A DNA stretch of 64,000 bases from Nocardia flavorosea NBRC 108225 (GTDB taxonomy: Bacteria; Actinomycetota; Actinomycetes; Mycobacteriales; Mycobacteriaceae). Below are positions 1-8,651 of this stretch, in pieces. The notes under the pieces were generated by a model. That model had not been told where the DNA came from, ran no database searches, and saw only the letters and a program-made list of their open reading frames with translations. The stretch is from contig NZ_BDCG01000024.1 in assembly GCF_001613385.1 (NCBI RefSeq), forward strand, positions 62,001 through 126,000, given 5' to 3'. Numbering within the stretch: position 1 is the stretch's first letter; each line of letters starts with the position of its first letter. The position numbers were made by a program, and so were the translations under genes.

Positions 1-368
1 ACCATCCGGATGCCGGCCTGCCGGAGTACGTACTCCAGTTCGTGCGCGCGATAGGCGGGATTGATCGTGACCAGAACGGCGCCGATCTTCGCGGTCGCGT
101 ACTGCACGAAAACCCATTCGGGGCAGTTGGGCGCCCAGATCCCGACCCGGTCCCCGCTGCCGATCCCGGCCGCGAGCAGCCCCGAAGCCAGTACATCGAT
201 CTCGGTTGCCAGCTCACGATAGGTCCAGCGCCGCCCGCCGGCAACGTCCACCAGGGCATCGTTGCCGGGGAAGGTGGCCACCGTGCGATCGAAGTTCTCG
301 CCGATCGTATCCCCGAGCAGCGGCGCATTCCACGCGCCGGAGGCGTAGCTCTTCTGGACTGTACTCAT
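1..368 (-). CDS. Acyl-CoA synthetase / AMP-binding enzyme (N-terminal part, cut by window edge)
   Basis: Reading leftward from an ATG at 368, about 122 codons stay open to the window edge. The product begins MSTVQKSYASG and contains WTYRELA, then GDRVGIWAPNCPEWV and TINPAYRAHELEYVL. This is the standard N-terminus of class I adenylate-forming enzymes such as fatty-acyl-CoA ligases (FadD35 type). The family activates a carboxylic acid with ATP and transfers it to CoA. The ATP-binding P-loop and the C-terminal lid lie outside the window, so the substrate cannot be judged. Confidence 0.85.
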   Translation of the reverse strand, partial: MSTVQKSYASGAWNAPLLGDTIGENFDRTVATFPGNDALVDVAGGRRWTYRELATEIDVLASGLLAAGIGSGDRVGIWAPNCPEWVFVQYATAKIGAVLVTINPAYRAHELEYVLRQAGIRM

Positions 369-557
369 CACCGGTCCTCTCCCGGCGTCCCCGCGGACGC
401 CTGTATTCAGGGCCGTGGGCGTAATCCGTCCCGCCACGCGACCCGATGAGATAGTGATACAGGTCACCGTCCGTCGGCCACCCCCGAACGGGGGGGGGAA
501 CGCCCGCCGTCCCGGCGCTCCCGATCGCCGGTACGAGCGGGCGGTCCGCCGGACCCG

Positions 558-1535
558 CTAGCGAGTGAGCCCCCCGTAGCGGGTGGCGATCGCAGCGGCG
601 CGGTCGTGCAGGCGGATGCGCAGCCACTCCGGGGCCAGAGCTTCGGCGTCCGTGGCGAGCTGCCACAGCGCCCATTCGGCATGGCGGGAATCCTGGAACG
701 CCACCTCCAGCCGCACGTCGCCGTCGATATCGGTTTCCTCGCCGTGGACGGCGAGGGCAGTGCGCACCAGTTCGTCACGGCGGGCCGGATCCACCCTTAC
801 CAGCACGGTGACCTGGTTATCGCCCATCCGGAACCGCATACTCCGTTCCTGCCAGGCGTTGTGCAGATCGACCCGGTCCGGTCGCTGTGCGGGTTCGTGC
901 AGCTCTTCGGCGGCCACCAGCCGCGACAGCCGGTAGGTGCGATCCGCGCCGGACCGGGTGGCCAGCAGATAGCCGTGGCCACGTACCGTGACCAGCCCGA
1001 TCGGATCCACGGTGCGCCATGTCGGGGCCTGGTCCACCGCCGCGTAGTGGATCCGCAGCTTGTGCCCCGCGAGCACCGCGCGCCGGACCTCGGCCACCAC
1101 GGCGTCGGGTACATCGTCGTCGGTCACCCGGCGCGCGAGCAGATCGGTTGCCGGTTCGATGAGCAACCGCTGGGCCGCTTCACTCGCGGTGTTCCGGTAG
1201 TTCTCGGGCAGCGCGTCGACCACCTTCAGCATGGCCGATGCCAGCGCCGAACCGAGCCCGAAAACCTGTGTACCGCGCTGCGTTCCGGCGACCAGCAGGG
1301 CGAGCGCCTCGTCGCGGTTCAATCCGGTGAGCTCGGTCCGGAACCCGGGGAGCAGCGCGAACCCGCCGTGGCGGCCGCGTTCGGCATACACCGGGACGCC
1401 CGCCGCCGACAGCGCTTCGATATCGCGCAGCACCGTCCGGGTGGATACCTCCAGCTCGCGGGCGAGCGTCGTGGCCGGTAACCGGCCGTGCCGGCGCAGC
1501 AGTAGCACCAGCGAGACCAACCGGTCGGCGCGCAT
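558..1535 (-). CDS. WYL-domain transcriptional regulator (YafY/DeoR-like)
   Basis: A 325-residue protein. Residues 1-60 form a helix-turn-helix (LVSLVLLLRRHGRLPATTLA, then VSTRTVLRDIEAL). Residues from about 140 form a WYL domain, with RIHYAA and RTVDPIGLV and a YLLA segment. Such proteins are dimeric regulators that sense small ligands or nucleic acid through the WYL fold. The gene is divergent from a RidA gene only 95 bp away, and this pairing suggests the regulator controls RidA and itself. The start at 1535 is the only one that keeps the complete HTH. Confidence 0.9.
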   Translation of the reverse strand: MRADRLVSLVLLLRRHGRLPATTLARELEVSTRTVLRDIEALSAAGVPVYAERGRHGGFALLPGFRTELTGLNRDEALALLVAGTQRGTQVFGLGSALASAMLKVVDALPENYRNTASEAAQRLLIEPATDLLARRVTDDDVPDAVVAEVRRAVLAGHKLRIHYAAVDQAPTWRTVDPIGLVTVRGHGYLLATRSGADRTYRLSRLVAAEELHEPAQRPDRVDLHNAWQERSMRFRMGDNQVTVLVRVDPARRDELVRTALAVHGEETDIDGDVRLEVAFQDSRHAEWALWQLATDAEALAPEWLRIRLHDRAAAIATRYGGLTR

Positions 1536-1536
1536 A

Positions 1537-1553
1537 CCGGGAAATCTACCCGG
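1537..1553. promoter_or_regulatory. Inverted repeat at the WYL/RidA divergent promoter
   Basis: CCGGG, seven bases, then CCCGG lies immediately upstream of the WYL start codon, in the gap shared with the divergent RidA gene. The position suits an autoregulatory operator. It is short, and in this GC-rich sequence could be chance. Confidence 0.3.
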
Positions 1554-1630
1554 AATACATGACCGAGGATGTCGTGATTTCTCGCGAGACTCGTCGGCGT
1601 AGGACTACCGATGAATCGAATGGAGCGGAA

Positions 1631-2032
1631 GTGACAGTGCAACGCACGGCGGTCAACCCGGTGATGTGGGCGGCGGAGATGGGATTCAACCAGGGCGAAC
1701 TCGTCGCCGGGCACACCCGGACGCTCTACTGTTCCGGCCAGACCGCCATGAGTCGTGACGGCAAACCTCAGCACGACGGTGATATGGCGGCGCAGCTGGC
1801 GCTGAGCTTCGACAACTTGGAGGCCGTACTCCGCGAGGCCGATATGTCGGTCGCCGACCTCGTGCGGCTCAACGTGTACACCACCGACGTCGACCTGCTC
1901 TTCCGGCATTACGGCGTGCTGGCATCGAGGTTGGGCGCGGCCGGGGTCGCGCCGGCCACCACGATGCTCGGGGTGATACGGCTCGCGATCCCGGGCCAGC
2001 TGGTGGAACTCGAAGGGACTGCCGTCGCGTAA
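1631..2032 (+). CDS. RidA family protein (Rid/YjgF/UK114 superfamily)
   Basis: A 133-residue product from a GTG at 1631, preceded by GGAGCGGAA. An upstream in-frame ATG at 1559 would add an Arg/Thr-rich leader atypical of the family. Features typical of Rid proteins are RTLYCSGQTAMSRDG near the N-terminus and LVRLNVYTTDVDLLF in the middle. The family's usual C-terminal catalytic Arg segment appears changed, since this protein has TTMLGVIRLAIPGQLVELEG. RidA hydrolyses reactive enamine/imine intermediates such as 2-aminoacrylate, but many relatives of this subclass have unknown substrates. It is divergent from a WYL regulator. Confidence 0.88.
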   Translation: MTVQRTAVNPVMWAAEMGFNQGELVAGHTRTLYCSGQTAMSRDGKPQHDGDMAAQLALSFDNLEAVLREADMSVADLVRLNVYTTDVDLLFRHYGVLASRLGAAGVAPATTMLGVIRLAIPGQLVELEGTAVA

Positions 2033-2249
2033 CCCTGTGGCAGCCGTCTGCCGGTTCGCGGTGCGGAAGAACAGCCGGCCGGTGACGGCTGGGCTGCCCG
2101 CGCGTCGCGACGGCTGCTGCCCGCTGCGGTCGTAAGGGTGAATATCCGGCCCGGCGGGACAGTGTTGACCGTGCCGTAGCGGCATGGTTTCGACTGTTCT
2201 CGCCGGGCGGATCCGCGCCGGTGAACCTCGACCCGATGGGAGGCGCCGT

Positions 2250-2441
2250 ATGGCCGTGCAATGGGAACACAAGGTGCTGAGGTACAAGCTCGGTATGAAG
2301 GGCTTCGACTACGACCGGATGGAGCACGACCTCAACGATCTGGGACGTAGCGGGTGGGAAGCCGTCGGGACGCTGGCGCCGAGTTTCGGCTCGGGGCAGG
2401 CCATCGAGGTGGCACTCATATTGAAGAAACGCCAAGACTGA
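2250..2441 (+). CDS. DUF4177-like small protein
   Basis: A 63-residue product from an ATG at 2250 with GGGAGG six bases upstream; an earlier in-frame start at 2184 has no such site. The sequence VQWEHKVLRYK, then LNDLGRSGWEAVG and a closing ALILKKR, matches the DUF4177 pattern of a small alpha/beta protein with a conserved GWE. The function of the family is unknown. It has no signal peptide or membrane segment, so it should be cytosolic. It stands alone between RidA and a lipoprotein gene. Confidence 0.75.
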   Translation: MAVQWEHKVLRYKLGMKGFDYDRMEHDLNDLGRSGWEAVGTLAPSFGSGQAIEVALILKKRQD

Positions 2442-2644
2442 TGCGGTAGCCGAGGCCGGCCGTCTCGGCGGGTGGGCGGTGTCGGTTCGCGGCTTTCGAA
2501 CCGGCCCGCAGGGTGGAACCTGCCGATTTGCTCCGCCGGTATACGCAGCGTGCTACGTTCTAGAATGAATTTCAGTTTTGTTCGCGTGGCGACCGGTTTC
2601 CGATGGAGTGGGATCGCGCTGCCGCGGATGGTTGGAAGCGTGAT

Positions 2645-3844
2645 ATGAGAACAGTTCTGTCCCGCCGCGCCACCGGGAAACGGCGCGCGGCGATCGTGCT
2701 CGCGGCCACGGCCCTGGTCGCCACGGCATGTGGCGATTCGGGCGAGGCGCCCGGCAGCGCCGCACCGGGCGCGCTGATCACCGCCACACCGGTGCGGGTA
2801 TCCCCGGATTCGGTGGTGCCCGAGGATGCCCGGACCGAACGCATCACCTACCTGTCGCAATCCGCTGCGGGGCAGGAAGTTCTGGTTTCCGGCACGGTAA
2901 CCGTCCCGGCCGGTGAACCGCCCGAGGGTGGCTGGCCGGTGATCAGCTGGGCGCACGGCACGACAGGCGTCGGTGACGCCTGCGCACCGTCGGCGCACAG
3001 TGTCGGCGGGCCGGCGCGGGATTACCTGGCCGTCACCGATCCCGTGGTCGCCCGGTGGGTGGCCGGCGGATACGCCGTCGCCGCCACGGATTACGAAGGT
3101 CTGGGAACACCCGGTGGGCACCCGTATATGAACGGCGTCAGCGCAGCTCATACCGTCACCGATATCGTCCGTGCCGCGCGTGAACTCGATTCCCGGATCG
3201 GCGCGAAATGGGTTGTGGCCGGGCATAGTCAAGGCGGGCACGCCGCCTTGTTCACCGCGGCCCAGGGCGCCGGATACGCCCCGGAACTCGACCTCGTGGG
3301 CGCTGTCTCCTACGCACCGGGCAGCCGCACCAGCGACACCGCCGCGTATATGGCGGCCGGCGGCCCCGGGGTCGGTGTGGCACTACCGTTCCTGCCGGTA
3401 CTGCTGCTCGGCGCCGAGGCCGCAGACCCGGCGCTTTCGGCCGAGGCCATGATCAGCGATGCGGCGCGCCCGCTACTCGATGTGGCGCGCACCGGTTGTA
3501 TGGACCAGATCAAGGCAGCCGCGGCACAGGTCCCGGCCGGTGATCTGTTCGCACCCGGCGCCGACACCGCCGCGCTCACCGCATACTTCGCGGGCCACGA
3601 GCCGGCGGACCTGAACCTGACGGTCCCGGTACTTGTCGCGCAGGGCACCACCGACGCCCTGGTCGCGGCCCCGATCACGACGCAGATCACCGAGAAGCTG
3701 TGCGCGAACGGATCGTCCGTGGACTACCGGTCCTACGAAGGCGCCGACCACCGCGGCGTTCTCACGGCCGCCGGTGACGATGTCGACGCCTTCCTGAACA
3801 CTGTGTTCGCCGGCGACGACCCGGGCGCCCTGTGCGGACCATGA
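2645..3844 (+). CDS. Secretory-lipase-type alpha/beta-hydrolase lipoprotein
   Basis: A 399-residue product from the ATG at 2645. The N-terminus is a lipoprotein signal, basic and then hydrophobic, ending in the lipobox VATAC near residue 27, so the mature protein should be acylated and anchored outside the membrane. The hydrolase has an oxyanion-loop WAHGTTG motif, a nucleophile elbow GHSQGG, a late Asp in GTTDALV and a C-terminal GADHRGV histidine. This order matches the secretory lipase (LIP) family of actinobacteria and yeasts, which hydrolyse acylglycerols or esters. It appears monocistronic and converges on a methyltransferase gene. Confidence 0.85.
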   Translation: MRTVLSRRATGKRRAAIVLAATALVATACGDSGEAPGSAAPGALITATPVRVSPDSVVPEDARTERITYLSQSAAGQEVLVSGTVTVPAGEPPEGGWPVISWAHGTTGVGDACAPSAHSVGGPARDYLAVTDPVVARWVAGGYAVAATDYEGLGTPGGHPYMNGVSAAHTVTDIVRAARELDSRIGAKWVVAGHSQGGHAALFTAAQGAGYAPELDLVGAVSYAPGSRTSDTAAYMAAGGPGVGVALPFLPVLLLGAEAADPALSAEAMISDAARPLLDVARTGCMDQIKAAAAQVPAGDLFAPGADTAALTAYFAGHEPADLNLTVPVLVAQGTTDALVAAPITTQITEKLCANGSSVDYRSYEGADHRGVLTAAGDDVDAFLNTVFAGDDPGALCGP

Positions 3845-4114
3845 CGTTTCAGGACCCGAGGTGGACTCGGGGCCGCCGCAGTCGCTCGGCCTCGGTTATC
3901 GCCCCGGTGAACAGCGAAGAATCGGGAGCCCGGCCCGGCAGAAGCACTACGGCGCCCACCGGGACTCGGCAGGCAGCCCATGGACGCGGTGGCCGTCCGG
4001 AACCGCAGCCTTCGAGCCCGGCAGCGCCCAGCGTGCGGTCGTCACCCGAATGGCCGGTTGCGCAGCGATTTCGACCGACCGAGTGCTGCACTCGCCGGTG
4101 TGTAGGTCTCCGGA

Positions 4115-4921
4115 TCAGTCCTTGCGGGCGACCGCGCCGTATGCCCCGGACCGTTCGGGATGCTCGCCGATATCGTCGGGGTGCTCGGGCCGCCACAGCG
4201 GAAGGTGGACGAGCCCGGGGTCGAGCATCGTCCAGCCGGTGAAATAGGCCGCGATCTCGTCGTGGGTGCGGAGCACGATCTCCGTGGAGGTCCGGCCGGA
4301 CAGCTTCTGTGCCTCGAGAACCTCGGCCGGCTGCCCGTCGGCGGTGGCATGGGTGATCGCCAGATAACTGCCCGCCGGGACGGCGGCGCCGAGCCGGGTG
4401 ACGCAGCCGGCGGGGTCGGCATCGTCGGTGACGAAATGCAGGACGCCGAGCAGCAACACCGCGACCGGTTTGTCGAAGTCGATGAGGCGCTGGACCGACG
4501 GGTCCGCGAGGATCGTTTCGGGCCGGCCCGCATCGGCCTGGACCACGGCCGCGTTCGGGTTGTCGGCCAGGATGGCCGCGCTGTGCGCGACGGCCACCGG
4601 ATCGATATCGACGTAGACGACCCGTGCCGAGGGATCGGCCGCCTGCGCGACCTCGTGCACGTTGCCGACCGTCGGGATACCGGAGCCGATATCGAGGAAC
4701 TGTTCGATTCCCTGATCGGTGAGGAACCGGACGCAGCGGCGCAACAGGTCTCGGTTCGCGCGCATGGTTTCGGCGACGTTCGGGGTGAAGGTCTCGATCT
4801 GCTGGGCGAGCTGCCGGTCGATCTCGAAATTGTGCATACCGCCGACGAAATAGTCGTAGACGCGGGATGCGCTGGGGCGATCCAGGTCGATACCTTCGGG
4901 GGCCCAACTGGGTCTGGTCAT
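4115..4921 (-). CDS. SAM-dependent methyltransferase (DUF574 / Methyltransf_19 family)
   Basis: A 268-residue product from the ATG at 4921, preceded by AAGGAC. A longer in-frame start at 5026 adds an Arg-rich stretch and is less likely. It begins MTRPSWAPEGIDLDRPSASRV, followed by YDYFVGGMHNF, the signature of this actinobacterial family. FLDIGSGIPTVGNVHEVA is motif I for S-adenosylmethionine and VVYVDIDPVAVAH is motif II. Family members are abundant in Nocardia, Streptomyces and Mycobacterium, often in several copies, and their substrates are mostly unknown. It is divergent from the c-di-GMP protein gene. Confidence 0.88.
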   Translation of the reverse strand: MTRPSWAPEGIDLDRPSASRVYDYFVGGMHNFEIDRQLAQQIETFTPNVAETMRANRDLLRRCVRFLTDQGIEQFLDIGSGIPTVGNVHEVAQAADPSARVVYVDIDPVAVAHSAAILADNPNAAVVQADAGRPETILADPSVQRLIDFDKPVAVLLLGVLHFVTDDADPAGCVTRLGAAVPAGSYLAITHATADGQPAEVLEAQKLSGRTSTEIVLRTHDEIAAYFTGWTMLDPGLVHLPLWRPEHPDDIGEHPERSGAYGAVARKD

Positions 4922-5059
4922 CGGTCGGTATGTCCTTTCGCGCCAACGTTTTCGGCGTCGGCGAAGCCTGGCGACCCGGGTGGCCGTCATGGTAACCGAT
5001 CCCGGTGGGAAGTGGGTACGTTCCACATCCGGGGCCGCTTGCGGCTAGCATCGGAACCC

Positions 5060-7207
5060 ATGGGTTGGGATGCCGGGCCCGGTGCGTTACCCCAGGGCTC
5101 GTATGCCGACCTGGCCGGCCGATGGATGACAGTGCTGCGGGAGGGTGCGCGCGATCACATCGTGCCGATGAGTGCCGCCGAAACCGCCGGTTTGCTGACC
5201 CGGCTGACGGCCGAGATCTGCGCCGCCGCCACACCACAGCCGGACCCGGGGCGTGCGGCCGAAGCCGGTGCCGAACTCGCCCGCGCCCATCTCGTAGGCG
5301 ATGAGGTATTGGGCCGCAGTATCGATGTTCTCGGCACCCATCTCGCCGCCCTCGGTGTCCCGGCATCAGGCGTGGTCGCAACGCTGGGGGCCTTCGCCAA
5401 CGGATATCTGCGCGCCTTCCGCGCCTGGCTGCTCGCCGAACAGGAGAGCGTCCGCGCCGCCGAAATCGCGGCCCGGCGCGCCGCCGAAGAACAGTTGCGG
5501 GCCAGCGAGGCGCGCATGCGCGGCGTGTTCGCACAGGCAGGTGTCGGTACTGGGCTGTCGGATATGACGGGCCGGATCATCGAAGTCAATGCGGCGTTCG
5601 CGGAGATGCTCGGTTATCGCCCCGACGAGATGTGCGGCATGCTGGTGACCGATCTCGCGCACCCCGAAGACGAATCGGGAATGTGGGAGCTGTACGGGAT
5701 GCTGATGGCCGGCGGCTGCGACAGTGTCCGGCTGGAGAAGGCATACCCGCATCGGGACGGGCACGCGGTGTGGACCAACCTGAACGTCTCCCTCATCCGG
5801 GACGAGCGCGGGAACCCGCAGTACACCCTGGTGCTGGTGGAAGACATCTCCGAGCAGCGAGCACTGCAGGCGAGCCTGCGCTACCGGGCCCACCACGACC
5901 AGCTGACGGGTCTGGCCAACCGGTCCTATCTGTTCGACGCGCTCGCCGAAGCGTTCACCGCACCGGATTCGGGTGTCGGCCTGTGTTACGTGGACCTGGA
6001 CCATTTCAAAACCGTCAACGACACCTATGGTCACGCGGTCGGCGACGAGCTGCTGGTCGCCGCCGCGGACCGGCTGCGGAAATGTGTTACCGAGCCCGGG
6101 CAGCTGGTCGCGCGGATGGGTGGCGACGAGTTCGTGATCCTGGTGCCCGACCCCCGCCACCCCGGTGAGGTGGCGGCGCTGGCCGAGTCCGTGCTGGCGG
6201 CCTTCGCCGACCCCTTCGAGATCAACGGTCAGCGCCTACGGGTGGGCGCCAGTGTCGGAGTGATGGAGGAACGCTCGGACCGGGCCGATGCGGATGAATT
6301 CCTGCAAGCCGCCGATACCTCTATGTACTGGGCCAAATCGGCCGGCCGCGGCTGCTACGCGGTGTTCGACCCCGCCCGCGGCCGCCGCGAACACGCCCGG
6401 GCCGAACTGTCCGCCGCCATACCCGAGGCCCTGGCCGCCGGGGAGTTCTTCCTCGACTACCAGCCGATCGTGCCCCTGTCCGGCGACCGGATCGACGCCG
6501 TGGAGGCGCTGGTGCGGTGGCGCCATCCCGACCTCGGAGTGCTCTCACCCGTCGAATTCATCGACCTGGCCGAGGACGACGGCCATATCATGGCCCTGGG
6601 CGCCTATGTGCTCATGCAGGCGTGCCGCGCCGCCCGGCGCTGGTACGACCTCGACCCCGAGGGGGCGCCGATCATCAGTGTGAACGTCTCCGCGGTGGAG
6701 GTGGCCGACCCGTCCTGGCTGACCCGAGTGGAGAAAACCCTCACCGAGACCGGGATCCCGCCGCATCGGCTGCAACTGGAGCTGACCGAGCGGGCGTTCA
6801 TGGCCGACGACGGTGGACCGCTGGCCGCCCTGCGTGCCTTGGCGGACGCGGGGGTACGTATCGCACTGGACGATTTCGGCACCGGCTACTCCAACCTGGC
6901 GTACCTGGGCCAGCTACCACTCCAGGTGGTGAAACTGGCGGGCCCCTTCGTCCAGCGGATCCGCGACAGCGCCGGTGCCACCGATTTCGTGGTGCTGGAA
7001 TCGATCGTGGGCCTGACGCACGCGCTCGGTTTCACCGCCACCGCGGAATGTGTCGAAACCCGGTTCCAGGCCGAACAGTTGCGGGCCCTGCACTGTGATA
7101 CCGCGCAGGGCTGGTATTTCCACCGGCCGCTGACCGAGGAAGGCGTGACGGAACTGCTCGAGGGGCAACGGCGCGATCGTCACGGTTCTGTCGGCGGAAC
7201 CGTCTGA
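5060..7207 (+). CDS. PAS-GGDEF-EAL protein, probable c-di-GMP synthase/phosphodiesterase
   Basis: A 715-residue product from the ATG at 5060; open frame continues upstream but overlaps the divergent methyltransferase gene. An N-terminal helical domain (1-125) ends in an Ala/Arg/Glu-rich coiled stretch. A PAS domain (about 152-270) follows, then GGDEF (273-440) and EAL (450-705). The diguanylate cyclase loop is intact (GGDEF at 354-358). The phosphodiesterase signature is intact too, with EALVRWRHP from residue 482, ELTER and DDFGTGYS. There is no membrane segment, so it is a cytosolic sensor in which the PAS could bind a cofactor. Architecture resembles M. tuberculosis Rv1354c. Both activities are sequence-competent, and the net direction cannot be read from sequence. 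Confidence 0.92.
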   Translation: MGWDAGPGALPQGSYADLAGRWMTVLREGARDHIVPMSAAETAGLLTRLTAEICAAATPQPDPGRAAEAGAELARAHLVGDEVLGRSIDVLGTHLAALGVPASGVVATLGAFANGYLRAFRAWLLAEQESVRAAEIAARRAAEEQLRASEARMRGVFAQAGVGTGLSDMTGRIIEVNAAFAEMLGYRPDEMCGMLVTDLAHPEDESGMWELYGMLMAGGCDSVRLEKAYPHRDGHAVWTNLNVSLIRDERGNPQYTLVLVEDISEQRALQASLRYRAHHDQLTGLANRSYLFDALAEAFTAPDSGVGLCYVDLDHFKTVNDTYGHAVGDELLVAAADRLRKCVTEPGQLVARMGGDEFVILVPDPRHPGEVAALAESVLAAFADPFEINGQRLRVGASVGVMEERSDRADADEFLQAADTSMYWAKSAGRGCYAVFDPARGRREHARAELSAAIPEALAAGEFFLDYQPIVPLSGDRIDAVEALVRWRHPDLGVLSPVEFIDLAEDDGHIMALGAYVLMQACRAARRWYDLDPEGAPIISVNVSAVEVADPSWLTRVEKTLTETGIPPHRLQLELTERAFMADDGGPLAALRALADAGVRIALDDFGTGYSNLAYLGQLPLQVVKLAGPFVQRIRDSAGATDFVVLESIVGLTHALGFTATAECVETRFQAEQLRALHCDTAQGWYFHRPLTEEGVTELLEGQRRDRHGSVGGTV

Positions 7208-7365
7208 GGCGACCGCCGGGTGCGCGGTGGATGAGGCGGATCCCGCCGTGCTGAGCGGGTGCGGGAGCCCGCGGCCGGTGCCGGCCGGTAGGGCCGGAGC
7301 GAGCGTGGCCGTCGCCTGTCGGCCGGCGGCCGTGGTCGAGCACGGTGGCGGCGGATACTGGGGTG

Positions 7366-7722
7366 ATGACGCAATACGAATCGCAGGCCCGGCCGCAGTG
7401 GCGCGGTACGGGCCACCGGAGGTTCCCGCTGGCCGCCGAGGTCGACGGGCTTTGGTGGGTGTTGCGGATCAATCCGTTTCCGGACCATTGCCTGTGGACA
7501 CTGTTCATCGACGGTGTGGTCCGATACGACATCGAACAGGTACCCCCGGCCTGGGGCCGGATGAATATCGGGTCGGCGCCCCTGCTGGCTCCGGCCACCG
7601 CCGAACGCATCCTCACGCCGCTGCGTGATTTCGCCGTCTACGGCAGCGAGGTGGGTCGCCCCTGCGACGGTGACTTCTGTTGCGGTCGAGCGTGGGATCC
7701 ACTCCGTACGAGGGGCCGGTAA
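7366..7722 (+). CDS. Hypothetical protein, 118 residues
   Basis: The start chosen is the ATG at 7366; an in-frame ATG 21 bases earlier has no better ribosome site. The product is soluble and Trp/Pro-rich, beginning MTQYESQARPQWRG. It contains VDGLWWVLRINPFPDH and WTLFIDG, then a C-terminal CDGDFCCG triple cysteine that could bind metal or form a disulfide. No family is recognised. It sits between the c-di-GMP protein and a small secreted protein with no clear operon link. Codon use is typical of the region, which supports a real gene. Confidence 0.6.
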   Translation: MTQYESQARPQWRGTGHRRFPLAAEVDGLWWVLRINPFPDHCLWTLFIDGVVRYDIEQVPPAWGRMNIGSAPLLAPATAERILTPLRDFAVYGSEVGRPCDGDFCCGRAWDPLRTRGR

Positions 7723-7848
7723 AGGCCGCGCTCCCCAGCTCATTCCCAGCTCGGTTCGCAGCTGGGCCACAGGGAAGCGAACTAACGTCGCAGACATCGG
7801 AAAGCCGGTCATCGGGCCGGCGAAAAATACGACGTGACAAGGAGTTCC

Positions 7849-8148
7849 GTGAGAAAGCTGAAACCGGCGAGCAGAGTTTTCGCCGCTGTGGTGTGTGGAA
7901 TAGGCGTCGTCGGCGCGGCCGTGGCGGGTGCCGGAGTCGCGAGCGCGCATCCCGGGCCCGGTGAGAAGAAGATCATCGTCAACGGCCAGGAGCGGCCCGA
8001 TATCGACCGGGTGATCTTGCGGGAGAACCTCGGTCGGGATCTGCCGGGCTATCAGCTGCCGCCGGGCAGCCCGGGCGTGATCATCCTGAAGAACGGAGAG
8101 ATCCGGCCGGCACCCGAAGGGGTGGTGCTGCGCACCGACCGTCGATAG
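7849..8148 (+). CDS. Small secreted protein, 99 residues
   Basis: The GTG at 7849 is preceded by AAGGAG at ideal spacing, which decides this start over a GTG 15 bases upstream. Residues 1-36 form a Sec signal peptide (RKLKP, a hydrophobic VFAAVVCGIGVVGAAVAG core, and AxA-type cleavage after GVASA). The mature part is about 63 residues, Gly/Pro-rich and basic, with PGYQLPPGSPGVIILKNG. It has no cysteine and no known domain. It is probably exported to the envelope or medium; function unknown. A strong hairpin lies 146 bases downstream. Confidence 0.7.
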   Translation: MRKLKPASRVFAAVVCGIGVVGAAVAGAGVASAHPGPGEKKIIVNGQERPDIDRVILRENLGRDLPGYQLPPGSPGVIILKNGEIRPAPEGVVLRTDRR

Positions 8149-8651
8149 CCCGGCAACAGGGTATCCACCGTCGCAGGGCGGTAACGAGACAACCCGAGAT
8201 CTGGTCCCTCGCCGCTCGGGTTTCCCGGTGACACCGCCGCCGTGAACCGGTGGTGCCACCGCTCCCGGCGGTCACTGCCCGGCCGCAGGAGCACGACCGG
8301 CCCGGCGCACCACGGCACCGGGCCGGTCGGTTGCCCGGCGTGATCGTGTCGGGCGTGTTCATCGCCCATGGTGCGAGCGTGTTGCGGCGCGGTCCCTGTC
8401 TCGGCTCCGAGGGAGGTGCGGGCAGTGCCTCCGGAGTGGCCCGGTGGCGATGATCGACCGGAACGTAGGGGAACTCGTGCCGGGAAGGTATGTGCTACCG
8501 GATCTGCGCACCCGTGACTGTGCCGGGCCGTGTCGGACGAAACCGGCGGTCGCAACGGGACAGCGCATATCGCAGGGCGTCCGACTCCGTGTTGTGGCCC
8601 GTCGGAGCCGTTGTTTGCGTGGGATACAGTTCGCGGCTGGGGTGCGTGCCG
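8149..8651. other. Intergenic, no gene seen
   Basis: About 500 bases between the small secreted protein gene and the end of the convergent LysR gene. Open frames here are Arg/Gly/Pro-rich and look like chance frames in GC-rich DNA. The only clear structure is the hairpin at 8294-8329. Confidence 0.5.
8294..8329. terminator. 12-bp perfect hairpin, probable terminator
   Basis: CGACCGGCCCGG, a 12-base loop, and its exact complement. There is no T-tract, as is common for actinobacterial terminators. It lies between convergent genes and could serve both strands. Confidence 0.6.

Noticed and set aside
2033..2110. CAGCCGTC...GACGGCTG stem after the RidA stop as a terminator
   Set aside because: The arms are only 8 bp and are separated by over 30 bases, so it is not a convincing terminator by eye.
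4160..5059. 300-codon N-terminal extension of the GGDEF-EAL frame
   Set aside because: It lies opposite the methyltransferase gene, has no domain, and the typical start is the ATG at 5060.
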